A stretch of 64,000 nt of DNA from Spirosoma sp. (GTDB taxonomy: Bacteria; Bacteroidota; Bacteroidia; Cytophagales; Spirosomataceae). The notes beneath the pieces are model-generated. The model was not told the DNA's origin, searched no databases, and saw only the letters and a program-made list of their open reading frames with translations. Each line of letters starts with the position of its first letter. Positions within the stretch are counted from its first letter, which is position 1. The translations under genes were made by a program, and so were the position numbers. Shown here piece by piece: positions 25,322 to 34,693 of the stretch. The stretch is from NCBI RefSeq assembly GCF_026391055.1, contig NZ_JAPLET010000026.1:434001-498000 (forward strand). The letters run 5' to 3'.

Positions 25322-26113
25322 ATGCGGGTATTGGGTATTGTTGGGGCGTTATTGATCGGAGGACTAAACGTAGCTTCGTCGCAGGAGGTTAGCAGCAACT
25401 CCGGTAGCCCTACACTTTACTCGTACTGCCAGCAATTTCAGACCTTATACACGCAAATTCGGGAGCAGAGTGTAACACCCGATTCTGCCCGGAAGCAGTT
25501 CAGCCATATTATGCATGGTCTGCAGACGCGCTTCCACAGTATGGAGAGCTTCCGGCAGGATTCCATTCAACGGGACAGTCTGCGTAAGACTGGGCTGTAT
25601 TTTAATTTTCCGATACGAGGTTATAGCCCCAGTGCTATTGGGGGTAGACATGGCGAAGGCTATCGAGGCAACGGCTTTGATCTGTTCGATTATACGGTAC
25701 GGGGTAGCCACCCTGCACAGGACATTTTTATAAGTGATCGCAATCAGGACAACATTGATGACCGAACAGGCCAGCCAGTGGATATTCTGGCCATGAGTCG
25801 GGGGCTGGTACTAGCCATTGAAACAGCTTGGAAGCCCGGTTCCGAATACCGGGGAGGAAACTGGATATGGGTCTACGATCCCAATCTGCATGGGTTATTT
25901 TACTATGCACACAACAATGAGGTAGACGTAACACCGGGTCAATGGGTTAGCGCAGGTGATAAACTCGGCGAAATGGGTCGTAGTGGCTTTAACGCCTACA
26001 AAACCCGCTCGCCTACGCACCTACATCTCATGTATCTGCAAATAAAGCCCGATGGTTTACCGCAACCCATAAACACCTACGAGTGGCTCCTTACAGCTAA
26101 ACAATCAAAATGA
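25322..26113 (+). CDS. Exported M23-type metallopeptidase-like protein
   Basis: 263 residues from the ATG at 25322; a GTG at 25298 would add eight residues. A signal peptide spans MRVLGIVGALLIGGLNVASS. A helical region follows, then an M23/LytM domain with GSHPAQDIFISDRNQD (H-x3-D zinc ligands), VDILAMSRGLVLAIETAW, LFYYAHNNEVDVTPGQWVSAGDKLGEMGRSG and THLHLMYLQI (the HxH motif). M23 enzymes cut peptidoglycan cross-links in the periplasm. The zinc ligands look complete, so activity is plausible. A terminator hairpin follows. Confidence 0.9.
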   Translation: MRVLGIVGALLIGGLNVASSQEVSSNSGSPTLYSYCQQFQTLYTQIREQSVTPDSARKQFSHIMHGLQTRFHSMESFRQDSIQRDSLRKTGLYFNFPIRGYSPSAIGGRHGEGYRGNGFDLFDYTVRGSHPAQDIFISDRNQDNIDDRTGQPVDILAMSRGLVLAIETAWKPGSEYRGGNWIWVYDPNLHGLFYYAHNNEVDVTPGQWVSAGDKLGEMGRSGFNAYKTRSPTHLHLMYLQIKPDGLPQPINTYEWLLTAKQSK

Positions 26114-26116
26114 AAT

Positions 26117-26191
26117 GCAGGATGGATGAAAAGATTCATTAACCCAAGTGAAGAAAATACATCACATATCCTGCATCCACCCTGCTTTTTT
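26117..26191 (+). terminator. Terminator after M23 peptidase gene
   Basis: GCAGGATGGATG (26117-26128) pairs with CATCCACCCTGC (26174-26185) with one mismatch across a 45-nt loop, followed by TTTTTT. The T-run overlaps the stop of the convergent small gene at 26190. Confidence 0.65.
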
Positions 26192-26399
26192 ACGATTCCC
26201 GAACGAGGTTGACACCAGTAACCAGGAAAATCATGCCAACAATAAAGGGAGCGGCCGACTCTGCTTTGGAGACATGAAGGCCTAATACAGGCTTACCTTC
26301 AGATAAAAAAGCCACGAGGGCAAATAGCACGACAACTACACCCAGAATGGTGAGTGATGCGCCAAAAAAGCGCCGAAAACTGGTATTATTATTCTCCAT
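26190..26399 (-). CDS. Small two-helix membrane protein
   Basis: 69 residues. The basic N-terminus FRRFFGASL is followed by helix TILGVVVVLFALVAFLSEG, a loop KPVLGLHVSKAESA and helix APFIVGMIFLVTGVNLVRES. It is predicted to span the inner membrane twice. No family is recognised. It lies between the M23 gene (convergent) and the nucleotidyltransferase gene. Confidence 0.68.
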   Translation of the reverse strand: MENNNTSFRRFFGASLTILGVVVVLFALVAFLSEGKPVLGLHVSKAESAAPFIVGMIFLVTGVNLVRES

Positions 26400-26456
26400 G
26401 ATCTTTAGTTAAAAGTTGTGTATAACCCAGATAGCAGAGTGACTACAGCTATCGAT

Positions 26457-27911
26457 CTATTCAACAGGCGTTAGGCCCCGTTTGCGTCCTTCTTCAAGTA
26501 AGAATGGATAGGCTGCATCGAGCGAATTAGGAACAACGCCATCCAAAATCGCTTCTCGAAGGATTGTTTTAATTTCGCCAACCTCCTTCGACGGTGGCAG
26601 ACCAAACGTTTCCATGATCAGCTCACCCGTTATAACAGGCTGAAAACTCCGCAGTTTATCACGCTCTTCAAGGTCATGCAGTTTCCGCTCTACCCGGTCA
26701 AAATTACGAAGGTGTTTTTGCACACGCTCATAATTCTTTGAGGTAATGTCAGCCCGGCAAAGCGCCATAAGCCCTTCCAGGTCCTCACCTGCATCGACCA
26801 GAAGCCGACGCAGCGCCGAGTCCGTTATTTGCTCCTTGGTCAGGGCAATTGGCCGCAAATGTAAGCGTACGAGTTTCTGAACAAAACGCATATGCTCGTT
26901 CAGAGGCAGTTTCATAGTCCTGAAAATACCTGGTACCCAACGCGCGCCTAGGTCTTCATGTCCATGGAAGGTCCAGCCTGCTTTCTGATCAAACCGTTTA
27001 GTGGCTGGTTTGGCGATATCGTGCAGCAACGCAGCCCAGCGCAGCCAAAGTTCATTTTCGGCCTCGCCGGCGTACTGGTTCTTATCAGCCCGGTTAGCAA
27101 TGTTATCGAGTACCTGAAGCGTGTGGTAAAAATTATCCTTATGCCCCTTTCCTTCGATGGTTTCAACTCCTTTCAGCGCTATCAGCTCGGGAAAAATACG
27201 TTCCAGTAAGCCCGCATGATACAGTAATTTGAATCCATATGAGGGCATTGGCGACAGAATAATCTTGTTGAGCTCATCGGTTACACGTTCGCGCGAAACA
27301 ATGTCGATTCGCTCGTTCATACGCATGATAGCATCGAACGTATCGGGCTCAATATCGAACGTCAATTGCGAGGCAAAACGAATGGCCCGCATCATCCGGA
27401 GCGGGTCGTCAGAGAAAGTTATATCCGGATTTAACGGCGTACGGATAATTTTCTTCTTCAGGTCTTTCAGCCCATCAAATGGATCGAGGAGTTCGCCAAA
27501 GCTAGTTTTATTGAGACTTATGCCCATTGCATTGATGGTAAAGTCTCTGCGATTCTGGTCGTCTTCCAGGGTGCCATCTTCGACAATGGGCTTCCGTGAC
27601 TCGCTACGGTATGACTCTTTACGGGCACCAACAAACTCGACTTCCCATTCTTCATCACCCTGTCTAGCCCGCAACATGGCCGTACCAAAGTTTGGAAAAA
27701 CCGCCACATGCGCGTTTAAGACCTTTCCAACGGCCTCTGCTAGTGTGATGCCGCTGCCAATACAAACAACATCAATATCTTTTGACGACCGCGCTAAAAT
27801 CAAATCACGTACAAAACCACCAATGACGTAGGTCGGCAAACCAAGCCTGTCTGCCTGTTGGGAAACAACATCAAAAACCGGATTTTTATGTAAGGTATCG
27901 CTGAAATTCAT
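26457..27911 (-). CDS. tRNA nucleotidyltransferase / poly(A) polymerase family with HD domain
   Basis: 484 residues. The class II nucleotidyltransferase head has YVIGGFVRDLILARSSKDIDVVC, which contains the G-G-x-V-R-D motif and the catalytic DxD. RRDFTINAMGI, DPFDGLKDL and SDDPLRMMRAIRFASQL follow, and an HD domain with LRWAALLHDIAKP. In Bacteroidota this architecture is the CCA-adding enzyme; a poly(A) polymerase activity cannot be excluded. The tRNA-Ala in this window lacks an encoded CCA, so such an enzyme is needed. Cytoplasmic. Confidence 0.94.
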   Translation of the reverse strand: MNFSDTLHKNPVFDVVSQQADRLGLPTYVIGGFVRDLILARSSKDIDVVCIGSGITLAEAVGKVLNAHVAVFPNFGTAMLRARQGDEEWEVEFVGARKESYRSESRKPIVEDGTLEDDQNRRDFTINAMGISLNKTSFGELLDPFDGLKDLKKKIIRTPLNPDITFSDDPLRMMRAIRFASQLTFDIEPDTFDAIMRMNERIDIVSRERVTDELNKIILSPMPSYGFKLLYHAGLLERIFPELIALKGVETIEGKGHKDNFYHTLQVLDNIANRADKNQYAGEAENELWLRWAALLHDIAKPATKRFDQKAGWTFHGHEDLGARWVPGIFRTMKLPLNEHMRFVQKLVRLHLRPIALTKEQITDSALRRLLVDAGEDLEGLMALCRADITSKNYERVQKHLRNFDRVERKLHDLEERDKLRSFQPVITGELIMETFGLPPSKEVGEIKTILREAILDGVVPNSLDAAYPFLLEEGRKRGLTPVE

Positions 27912-27985
27912 GTACAGATGATAGTCGGCAGATAATGGTCAATCGTTTGCAGGAATTTCCCCAACTACCGACTGATGACCGCGAC

Positions 27986-28543
27986 TTATTTTCTTATAAA
28001 ACTAACTTCACCATTGACGGCCAACCGCATGATACGCGGCCGTTTGGGCATACCGGGGAGTGTTCCAAACCGTTCGACGATGAGCGTCTCTGCAGCTGCC
28101 GGCAGTACCAGGGATTCGAGGGGAATGGATAATAGCCCACGCCCGAAACTCCCGATCAGCCGCTGTAGATCAGCATTTAACGCCCGCCGAACAGCGACTT
28201 CGCCCACCGATTGACCATTTTTCATAGTATCCGACGATGACCACAACGCCCCTGCAATGTTCTTACCCTGGTCGTAAAGAACGGTTAACGGATTCTCGGC
28301 AAAGTCGACCAGATCATAGGCAACGTCCGGAACTTTCGCTACGTAAAGGCCTAACTGGTCAGCATTCTGAATAATAACTGTAGGCTGCAAACCCGCAGGC
28401 ATAAGCGGCTTTAAGGTTAACAACTCCTCAACAGCGGTTTCATTAACGGGATCGGCCATAATAGACCAGCCCGTTTCATCGGCAATGGCAATGAGTTTTC
28501 CCTGTCTTAGTTGATAGGCGATATCGCGAATGCTTGTAGTCAT
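27986..28543 (-). CDS. Divergent Sua5/YciO/YrdC family protein
   Basis: 185 residues from the ATG at 28543 (MTTSIRDIAYQLRQGKLIAI). The fold signature of YrdC is seen in LRQGKLIAIADETGWSIMADP, VEELLTLKP, LPTVLYDQ-like LTVLYDQGKN and KPRPRIMRLA-like endings. The family attaches carbamoyl-threonine in the t6A tRNA-modification pathway. This copy departs from the usual PTDTVYGLGCD motif (ADETGWSIMAD), so it may be a paralogue with another role. It is 75 bp upstream of the nucleotidyltransferase gene on the same strand. Confidence 0.78.
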   Translation of the reverse strand: MTTSIRDIAYQLRQGKLIAIADETGWSIMADPVNETAVEELLTLKPLMPAGLQPTVIIQNADQLGLYVAKVPDVAYDLVDFAENPLTVLYDQGKNIAGALWSSSDTMKNGQSVGEVAVRRALNADLQRLIGSFGRGLLSIPLESLVLPAAAETLIVERFGTLPGMPKRPRIMRLAVNGEVSFIRK

Positions 28544-28719
28544 ACGTAAACAAACCACAAAAATACAGCAAGTTTGGCGAAAGACGGTCAGTTATCGGGA
28601 AGATAGACGTCAGGCTTTCCCCCAACAAACAAAATAGGCAATGGAATGTTGAGAGTTTATGCAACACAATCTGGGGTTGCGTTTATTCATTCACACACGA
28701 ACTTACCATCTGAGCTTCC

Positions 28720-29841
28720 ATGACATCCGAACCTCTACGTCCTCATTATCATCAGTTTTCTCATTCCCTGCTTTCACTGGCTATTCTGACGGTGGCCATT
28801 TACCTGGGTCAGGACATATTGGTACCGCTTGCTATGTCGGGGCTGGTTGCCGTACTGTTGAGACCCGTAGAGGACCGACTTATCCGCCTGGGTATGCATA
28901 AAGTTATTGCCATTAGCCTGGCGCTGTTACTGGCCATTATTATTGTGGCTGGCGTTACTATAATCCTGTCGATGCAACTCTCCGATTTTGCCGACGACTT
29001 ACCCAAGATACGACAGAATTTAGCCGACTTTTTTAGTGATGCCAAACGATGGGTTCGGCGCGAGTACAATGTGAGCTATCGACAACAGGAGCAGTACCTT
29101 AAAAAAGCCCAGGCGCAAACACTGGACAGTCTGCAAAGTCCGGACACGCTCGGTTTCATTACTGGGCCGCTGGGAACCCTTACGCTGGTTCCCATTTACG
29201 TGTTTTTGCTGCTCTATTACCGGACAATGCTATTGCACTTTGTCGTCGTACTCTTTGCCGAAAAGCACACCAATAATGTACGTGAAGTGCTTGGGGAGGT
29301 AAAGTCGGTTATTCAAAGCTACATGGTAGGCCTGCTGATCGAGACAGCCTGTGTAGCGGCACTCAATTCTGTCGGATTACTAATTCTTGGCGTTCAGTAC
29401 TCCATCCTGCTGGGAATTATGGCAGCCATACTAAACCTAGTTCCTTACATTGGTGGTCTGGTCGCTACGGTACTAACGGTGATCATCACCTTCAGCAACA
29501 ACCCGGAAACCTCAATTATTCTGGGGGTAGTTATTGTTTTTCTGGTAGTGCAATTCATCGACAATAATGTACTCGTACCGCTTATCGTAGCCTCCAAAGT
29601 CCGAATCAACGCGCTCGTGTCTATTGTGGGCGTACTGATTGGGGGGGCTTTGGCGGGTGTTTCCGGCATGTTTCTTTCCATTCCTGCCATTGCGATTTTA
29701 AAAGTAATTTTCGACCGGGTAGAAAGCCTGCGCCCATGGGGTGTACTGCTGGGGGATCAAACCCCCGAAGAGGCAGGTAGTAATTTGTTTCGACTTCCCA
29801 AGCGACGACGAAAACCCAAAGTCGATGAAATCAGCGCTTAG
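28720..29841 (+). CDS. AI-2E (PerM) family transporter
   Basis: 373 residues with seven to eight hydrophobic helices grouped near residues 15-70, 145-170 and 210-335. The central cytoplasmic region has ADDLPKIRQNLADFFSDAKRWVRREYN. The C-terminal helices contain the family segment LVPYIGGLVATVLTVIITF and VVQFIDNNVLVPLIV. Family members export AI-2 or small ions and are often only named by homology, so the substrate is open. It ends in a 4-bp overlap with the convergent nitrilase gene. Confidence 0.92.
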   Translation: MTSEPLRPHYHQFSHSLLSLAILTVAIYLGQDILVPLAMSGLVAVLLRPVEDRLIRLGMHKVIAISLALLLAIIIVAGVTIILSMQLSDFADDLPKIRQNLADFFSDAKRWVRREYNVSYRQQEQYLKKAQAQTLDSLQSPDTLGFITGPLGTLTLVPIYVFLLLYYRTMLLHFVVVLFAEKHTNNVREVLGEVKSVIQSYMVGLLIETACVAALNSVGLLILGVQYSILLGIMAAILNLVPYIGGLVATVLTVIITFSNNPETSIILGVVIVFLVVQFIDNNVLVPLIVASKVRINALVSIVGVLIGGALAGVSGMFLSIPAIAILKVIFDRVESLRPWGVLLGDQTPEEAGSNLFRLPKRRRKPKVDEISA

Positions 29842-30845
29842 CTATACAGCTTCTTAATGACGTCCTGCTGTGTTCGCATAAAATGCTGGCGCTCGGCAGA
29901 CTGGCTTAGGAGCGTATTAGGCGGGAATATTGCACGTTGGTTATAGCTTTCGGTGTACAATTCCAGGCGCTGACGAGCTAATAGATTTCCGGCGGCCGGG
30001 CGTTGCCGAAACTCACGTAAAGCGGCCAGGTCAATCTCCGCGTTTGCCACGATACTCTCTCCATAAGCGGCCTCGGCCAGTACCGTACCTCTTGGATCAA
30101 TTATTTTGGACCCTCCGTCGGTTGTATTGCCGGGCAGCACACTTCCCAGTATCCCTCCTGAGTTGGCGGATACAACATAGGCCATGTTCTCAATAGCCCT
30201 CGCCTGCTTGGCAATGTTTTTCTGCGTGAGCAGAGGGCTGCCAATTTCGGCCGTTGAATGAATAAGTACCTCCGCCCCACGCATAGCCAGGCAGCGGGCA
30301 ACCTCCGGAAAAAGGATATCTTCCGACGTGATGCAGGCCAGGTTTCCAATATTTGTTTTCACAACAGGAAACAGCGAGTCGTACCCGTAGGCATCTAAAT
30401 ACAACTCCCAAACATCGTGCGGTGTAGGAGTAAACATAGCGTTCAGTCGCCGATATCGAAGGAGTACATCACCACTAGGGCCGATTATAAAGTTAGTCTG
30501 GAAGTAAAGCTCCGGAAAGAATGGGTCCTGTTCGTAAGCATTGCCCGAGAAGTAAATCTGCTGACGCTGCACCATGGCTCCCAACGTTTCATAAATGCGG
30601 CCATCGATGTCCAGAGCCGCTTTTTCGCGCCATTGATCTACCGTTTCGTCCACTGGCGGCCCGGTCAGAAAAAATTCGGGGACCACAACAAGTAACGTAT
30701 CACGGCCAAGCAGCCCAACCGATGCGACAATCTGACGTTCAATCCGCTCTATTGTCTCGAGCATGGCTGCTTCCGACTCATCACGGGTTTGGCAGTAATT
30801 TATCGTCTGGCAAGTTAGTTGAAGAGCAAGTGCTTTATAAGACAT
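29838..30845 (-). CDS. Carbon-nitrogen hydrolase (nitrilase superfamily)
   Basis: 335 residues. Catalytic Glu is in VVPEFFLTGP and Cys in LACITSEDILFPE. The usual catalytic lysine of YRKxH is replaced by arginine in LRYRRLNAMFTPTPHDVWE, so the triad is atypical (Glu-Arg-Cys). Conserved AEVLIHSTAEIGSP and VVSANSGGILGSVLP support the fold. Members cleave nitriles, amides or N-carbamoyl groups. The Arg could be a subfamily trait or a sign of lost activity. It overlaps the convergent AI-2E gene by 4 bp. Confidence 0.88.
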   Translation of the reverse strand: MSYKALALQLTCQTINYCQTRDESEAAMLETIERIERQIVASVGLLGRDTLLVVVPEFFLTGPPVDETVDQWREKAALDIDGRIYETLGAMVQRQQIYFSGNAYEQDPFFPELYFQTNFIIGPSGDVLLRYRRLNAMFTPTPHDVWELYLDAYGYDSLFPVVKTNIGNLACITSEDILFPEVARCLAMRGAEVLIHSTAEIGSPLLTQKNIAKQARAIENMAYVVSANSGGILGSVLPGNTTDGGSKIIDPRGTVLAEAAYGESIVANAEIDLAALREFRQRPAAGNLLARQRLELYTESYNQRAIFPPNTLLSQSAERQHFMRTQQDVIKKLYS

Positions 30846-31089
30846 CGGTTAAGTGTATAAGGAATGTGACGGTTAGGTCGCCAAAATAAAGTGTTTCTGA
30901 TGAGAAAATCGCTAATCCTTTACTTTGCCCCGAGTAAGGAACAAATCGAAGGTTTGGTTGATTACGTACTAGACAGCTCTTGAATTGACTCATCTGAGTT
31001 TTTTTAAGAGTTGCTTAGTCCAACGACCTTACTTGACATTCAGTGGCTCTTTATAAGACGAACCACTTCTGTTACATTATTCTACTTAC

Positions 31090-31809
31090 ATGACCGTTGA
31101 CGTACTGGCCATTGCGGCCCATCCTGATGACATTGAAATGAGCTGTGCCGGCACCATTCTTTCCCTAATTGAGCAGGGTAAAACTGTGGCCGGCATTGAC
31201 CTGACCCGGGGAGAACTAGGCACTCGGGGAACACCCGAAATCCGGTTTCAGGAGGCAACAGAAGGAGCCCGTATAATGAAATTGTCAGCCCGGGAAAACA
31301 TGGGGTTTCGCGATGCGTTTTTCCGAAATGATGAAGAACATCAGCTCGCACTTATTCCGCTCATTCGCCACTTCCGGCCAGAGATTGTTATAACTAATAC
31401 TCCCGACGACCGCCATCCCGACCACGGTCGTGCTTCTGAACTCGTAATAGACGCCTGTTTTTACGCTGGCTTACGGCAGATAAAAACAGTAGGTAAAGAT
31501 GGGCAGACGCAGGAAGCCCACCGGCCAAAATTCATCTACAGTTTCATTCAGGATCGCACATTGAAGCCAGACTTTATCGTTGATATAACACCGTATTGGC
31601 AGGGCAAGATAGCCGCGATAAAGGCCTACAAGAGTCAGTTTTTCAATCCCGAAAGCACCGAACCGGAAAGTTACATCTCGGGAGAGCCCTTCATGAAATT
31701 TCTGGAGTCTCGCTCTCGGGAGCACGGGCACATGATCGGCGTGGAATTTGGCGAAGGCTTCATTAGCCGCCGAATGCTGGGCGTAAAAGATTTATTCTCA
31801 CTGATTTAA
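31090..31809 (+). CDS. bshB1: Bacillithiol biosynthesis deacetylase BshB1
   Basis: 239 residues, PIG-L/LmbE fold. Zinc ligands are in AAHPDDIEMSCAG (His11, Asp14) and DRHPDHGRASELV (His112). The family motif GELGTRGTPEIRFQEA is present, and the end GEPFMKFLESRSREHGHMIGVEFGEGF is typical of BshB1. It removes the acetyl group from GlcNAc-malate in bacillithiol synthesis; bacillithiol is the main low-molecular-weight thiol of many Firmicutes and Bacteroidota. bshA and bshC are not in the window. Cytoplasmic. Confidence 0.96.
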   Translation: MTVDVLAIAAHPDDIEMSCAGTILSLIEQGKTVAGIDLTRGELGTRGTPEIRFQEATEGARIMKLSARENMGFRDAFFRNDEEHQLALIPLIRHFRPEIVITNTPDDRHPDHGRASELVIDACFYAGLRQIKTVGKDGQTQEAHRPKFIYSFIQDRTLKPDFIVDITPYWQGKIAAIKAYKSQFFNPESTEPESYISGEPFMKFLESRSREHGHMIGVEFGEGFISRRMLGVKDLFSLI

Positions 31810-31859
31810 GAGCTGGGCACCAATACCCAGCTTTTCACCCAATCTGTTGGCCGGGCTCC

Positions 31860-32531
31860 TCAGGGACATACAATTTTATAAAACGTATAGCTCAGGGTAA
31901 AGGCAGTGTACGTATAGCTATCCTTGAGCGCAGGGTTCCCCTGTGTCACTTTGGTTAAGGCATTCCCAAACGTAGCATCTCCCAGGCCATCCAGGTAATC
32001 ATTGCGCATAAAACGCGTCCCAAACTCAACCCCTACGCTCCAGGGCCGCTTAATTTCGTATTTAACACCAATACCCAATGGATATGTCACTACCCCACCT
32101 ACCTTGATTACGGCATTGTTGAACCGGGATAATCCTATGCCACCAAAAATATAGGGAGTCCAGTTTTTTGCTTTGGGCAGTGGTTTGTAGTTCAGAAAAT
32201 TATATTCGAAATCAACTTCTAAGGCACTCAGATTTGTACGGAATGAATAATTACGTGCCTGTTGAAACGGGTCCCGGCTAGCCTGGTCGTCACCACGAAG
32301 CCCGCCAATAAATCCACTACCCCGGATGGAAAATGAACGAGTGGCATTGTATCGAAAAAACAAGCTTGCTGCAGGTCTGTAAAAGCGAGGGTTCAGGGCT
32401 GGAGACACATCACCTTTGTAAAGCATACCGCCTAACCCAGCCCCGACCTCAATCTTCTGGGCGTGCACGCCCAGGCTGATAAAAAGCCCGACTATGAAAA
32501 GCCGGGCTGTCTTTTGTTTGTATTGATTCAT
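31860..32531 (-). CDS. DUF6089-type outer-membrane beta-barrel protein
   Basis: 223 residues from the ATG at 32531 (MNQYKQKTARLFIVGLFISLGVHAQ), chosen because a signal peptide starts here; the frame extends 36 codons upstream without sense. The barrel strands alternate aromatic and glycine-rich residues (EVGAGLGGMLYKGDVSPALNPRFY, GVKYEIKRPWSVGVEFGTRFMRNDYLDGLGD). The C-terminus ends KIVCP, with a terminal Cys-Pro. It is downstream of a second, longer copy (32640-33647) and likely came from tandem duplication. The ligand is unknown. Confidence 0.85.
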   Translation of the reverse strand: MNQYKQKTARLFIVGLFISLGVHAQKIEVGAGLGGMLYKGDVSPALNPRFYRPAASLFFRYNATRSFSIRGSGFIGGLRGDDQASRDPFQQARNYSFRTNLSALEVDFEYNFLNYKPLPKAKNWTPYIFGGIGLSRFNNAVIKVGGVVTYPLGIGVKYEIKRPWSVGVEFGTRFMRNDYLDGLGDATFGNALTKVTQGNPALKDSYTYTAFTLSYTFYKIVCP

Positions 32532-32639
32532 AAATAGGTCTAAGCAATCAATGGGCCATAACCTGTTCCTGACAAGAATAAGTAATAGAGCCGACCTGCC
32601 CACAGAAAGCAACGAACCGGGTTGCCAGGCGACAGCCAT

Positions 32640-33647
32640 TTATTTGGTTGGCGGACATTTGATTTTACCCGGTATGATGTAATGAATCGAGAAGTTAGTC
32701 AGCAGATATCCGTCGTTTAACTTGCCGTCATCGCTGCGTGTGGGTCGGGTCAATGCATCGGAGATAGCAGCCTGCATTTCGGGAGTGCCGTTGTCAAACA
32801 TGTTCCGCAACACCTCATACCGGGCCGGCGGATTTTTGTAACGGGCCGCATTTTGCTCAAACCGACGATCCGACATAATCGTGCCAACCCCCTGCTGAGT
32901 AGCCGGGTCAGCATAGCTCCCGGAGCCTACATCGTCAATATAGTCGGTGAAGGCGTACCGAAAACCTATTTCGGCGCCTATGTTAAAGTTATCGTTTAAC
33001 TTATATCGAACGCCAATACCCACCGGAACTGCCAGCGTAACGAGCGAATAAGGCTTGTCGCGCCCGGGTTGCCCCTGCCCTTCCGTATGCAACGGCTGGA
33101 GCTTCACCCATTTCCGGGCTTCATAATCACCATTGTCGGGTGAGGCAGGGGTGCGGGCCTCCGGGCTATGCGCTACCAGGGCCAGACCTGCGAAGATGTA
33201 TGGGGTGATTTTCGCACGGGAATTTGAGTTTCGGCCATCTTCAATAAAATTGTAGATACCGGTAACGGCAAACTCTTTCAGGTCGTTTCGAAAATGAAGG
33301 TTCCGGGCATACTGCACCAGATTCTTTTCGATATTGTTTTTATTGAACGTATAATCGTCACCCGAAATTCGCGCCCAGGTAAACATAGCTCTGGCGGCAA
33401 AATGAGGTGTAAATTGACGTGTATATCCAAGGCCGACATTCCATCTGGGCAACGTAGTTAACGTTCTAAATGGTTGCCGATAGCCCGCTAAATCACCAAA
33501 GTAAGTAGATGTCCCTACGCCAAACGTGACGGACGAATAAGGAGCAAAACGAGGATTCGGCCGTCTTTGCGCCAAGCTTTCTGTAACTGAGCCTGCCAGC
33601 AAACAGAATACCGCAGCGCCTGTAACTACCTGTCTATAGTTATTCAT
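32640..33647 (-). CDS. DUF6089-type outer-membrane beta-barrel protein (upstream copy)
   Basis: 335 residues with a signal peptide ending near SVTESLAQ. FGVGTSTYFGDLAGYRQPF, PRWNVGLGYTRQFTPHFAARAMFTWARISGDD, PYIFAGLALVAHSP and FNIGAEIGFRYAFTDYIDDVGSGSY form the barrel strands and the conserved DYxDDVG turn. It ends KIKCPPTK, matching the Cys-Pro end of the downstream copy. The pair is immediately downstream of nadK, a common Bacteroidota arrangement near the BAM and isoprenoid genes, which here are absent. Confidence 0.87.
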   Translation of the reverse strand: MNNYRQVVTGAAVFCLLAGSVTESLAQRRPNPRFAPYSSVTFGVGTSTYFGDLAGYRQPFRTLTTLPRWNVGLGYTRQFTPHFAARAMFTWARISGDDYTFNKNNIEKNLVQYARNLHFRNDLKEFAVTGIYNFIEDGRNSNSRAKITPYIFAGLALVAHSPEARTPASPDNGDYEARKWVKLQPLHTEGQGQPGRDKPYSLVTLAVPVGIGVRYKLNDNFNIGAEIGFRYAFTDYIDDVGSGSYADPATQQGVGTIMSDRRFEQNAARYKNPPARYEVLRNMFDNGTPEMQAAISDALTRPTRSDDGKLNDGYLLTNFSIHYIIPGKIKCPPTK

Positions 33648-33810
33648 ACTATTTAAATACGTGAATCAACCCCTGTTGGCCCGAAAGCCAACCAATTCCG
33701 AAACGGTAGGGCTGTCACTTTTATTGGAAGTAGGTCGTAAAAATTATAATAAAGAGAAAGCTGAGGACGTCCAAAATTTTACTGGTGTTTAAAGCTGGTG
33801 GATGTACTCA

Positions 33811-34686
33811 TCAATTACGGATGTCCCAGCCCCAGTTAAGCTTACTCCGGAGTGTATTCAGAAAATTATCATCGCTGAGTTTAACCAGGCGGGCTTTAAA
33901 GGCCTCTTTTTGAACACTAATCCGTACCGATGTATCGACGGTAAACGAGCGAGAGTCCAGAGCCGCCAGAAAGTTACCGCTCCGGCTTTCTACCTCAAAC
34001 GCCAACTGGCAGCTGTCCATCACAATCATGGGACGGACGTTGAGGTTATGCGGACTGATAGGTGTTATGATAAAACTCTCTGTTTGGGGCAGCAGCACCG
34101 GGCCGCCACAGCTGAGCGAGTACCCCGTTGAGCCGGAAGGCGTCGAAATAATTAGCCCATCGGCCCAGTACGAGTTCAGGAATTCGCCATCGAGGTACGA
34201 ATGTACCGTAATCATCGATGAGGTTTGGGTGCGCGTGATGGTAAAATCATTCAGGCCAAACGGCAGATTCCCAAAAATATCCTGGCTGGATCGTACACTC
34301 ACCAGGCTCCGTTCGTCAATACTGTATTGATTGTTGAAAATGGCATCAATCATGAGCCGTACTGATGCCGGAGCAACGGTAGCTAAAAAGCCTAAGCGGC
34401 CAATGTTAATGCCAATAATTGGAATCTGGTGGACGCCAACGTGGGTAACGGCATCAAGCAAGGTACCATCGCCCCCTAAACTAAAGATAAAGTCGGCGTC
34501 ACTAACCCCTTCTTCAACCGTATAAGTCGCCTGGCTGTAATGGGCTACACCCATGGTATCCAGATACTCGCGATACCCCAGCGAAATCAGCACTTCCACC
34601 TGCCGTTTGGACAGTTCTTCGAACATGGACTGAATGTAAGGCCGTGCTGATTCGGGGAAGTTGCGCCCGTGAATGGCGATTTTCAT
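33811..34686 (-). CDS. nadK: NAD kinase
   Basis: 291 residues. SLGGDGTLLDAVTH (Gly71 to Thr75) is the catalytic GGDGT motif. NDFTITR and DGLIISTPSGSTGYSLSCGGPVL are the other NAD-kinase motifs, and PISPHNLNVRPMIV is conserved in the C-terminal domain. The enzyme phosphorylates NAD to NADP with ATP in the cytoplasm. It is 84 bp downstream of the CBS gene on the same strand, with an inverted repeat in the gap. Confidence 0.97.
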   Translation of the reverse strand: MKIAIHGRNFPESARPYIQSMFEELSKRQVEVLISLGYREYLDTMGVAHYSQATYTVEEGVSDADFIFSLGGDGTLLDAVTHVGVHQIPIIGINIGRLGFLATVAPASVRLMIDAIFNNQYSIDERSLVSVRSSQDIFGNLPFGLNDFTITRTQTSSMITVHSYLDGEFLNSYWADGLIISTPSGSTGYSLSCGGPVLLPQTESFIITPISPHNLNVRPMIVMDSCQLAFEVESRSGNFLAALDSRSFTVDTSVRISVQKEAFKARLVKLSDDNFLNTLRSKLNWGWDIRN

Positions 34687-34693
34687 AGAAAGG

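Noticed and set aside
26457..27911. Possible poly(A) polymerase
   Set aside because: In Bacteroidota the single HD-containing enzyme of this type is usually the CCA-adding enzyme, so I did not name a polyadenylation role.
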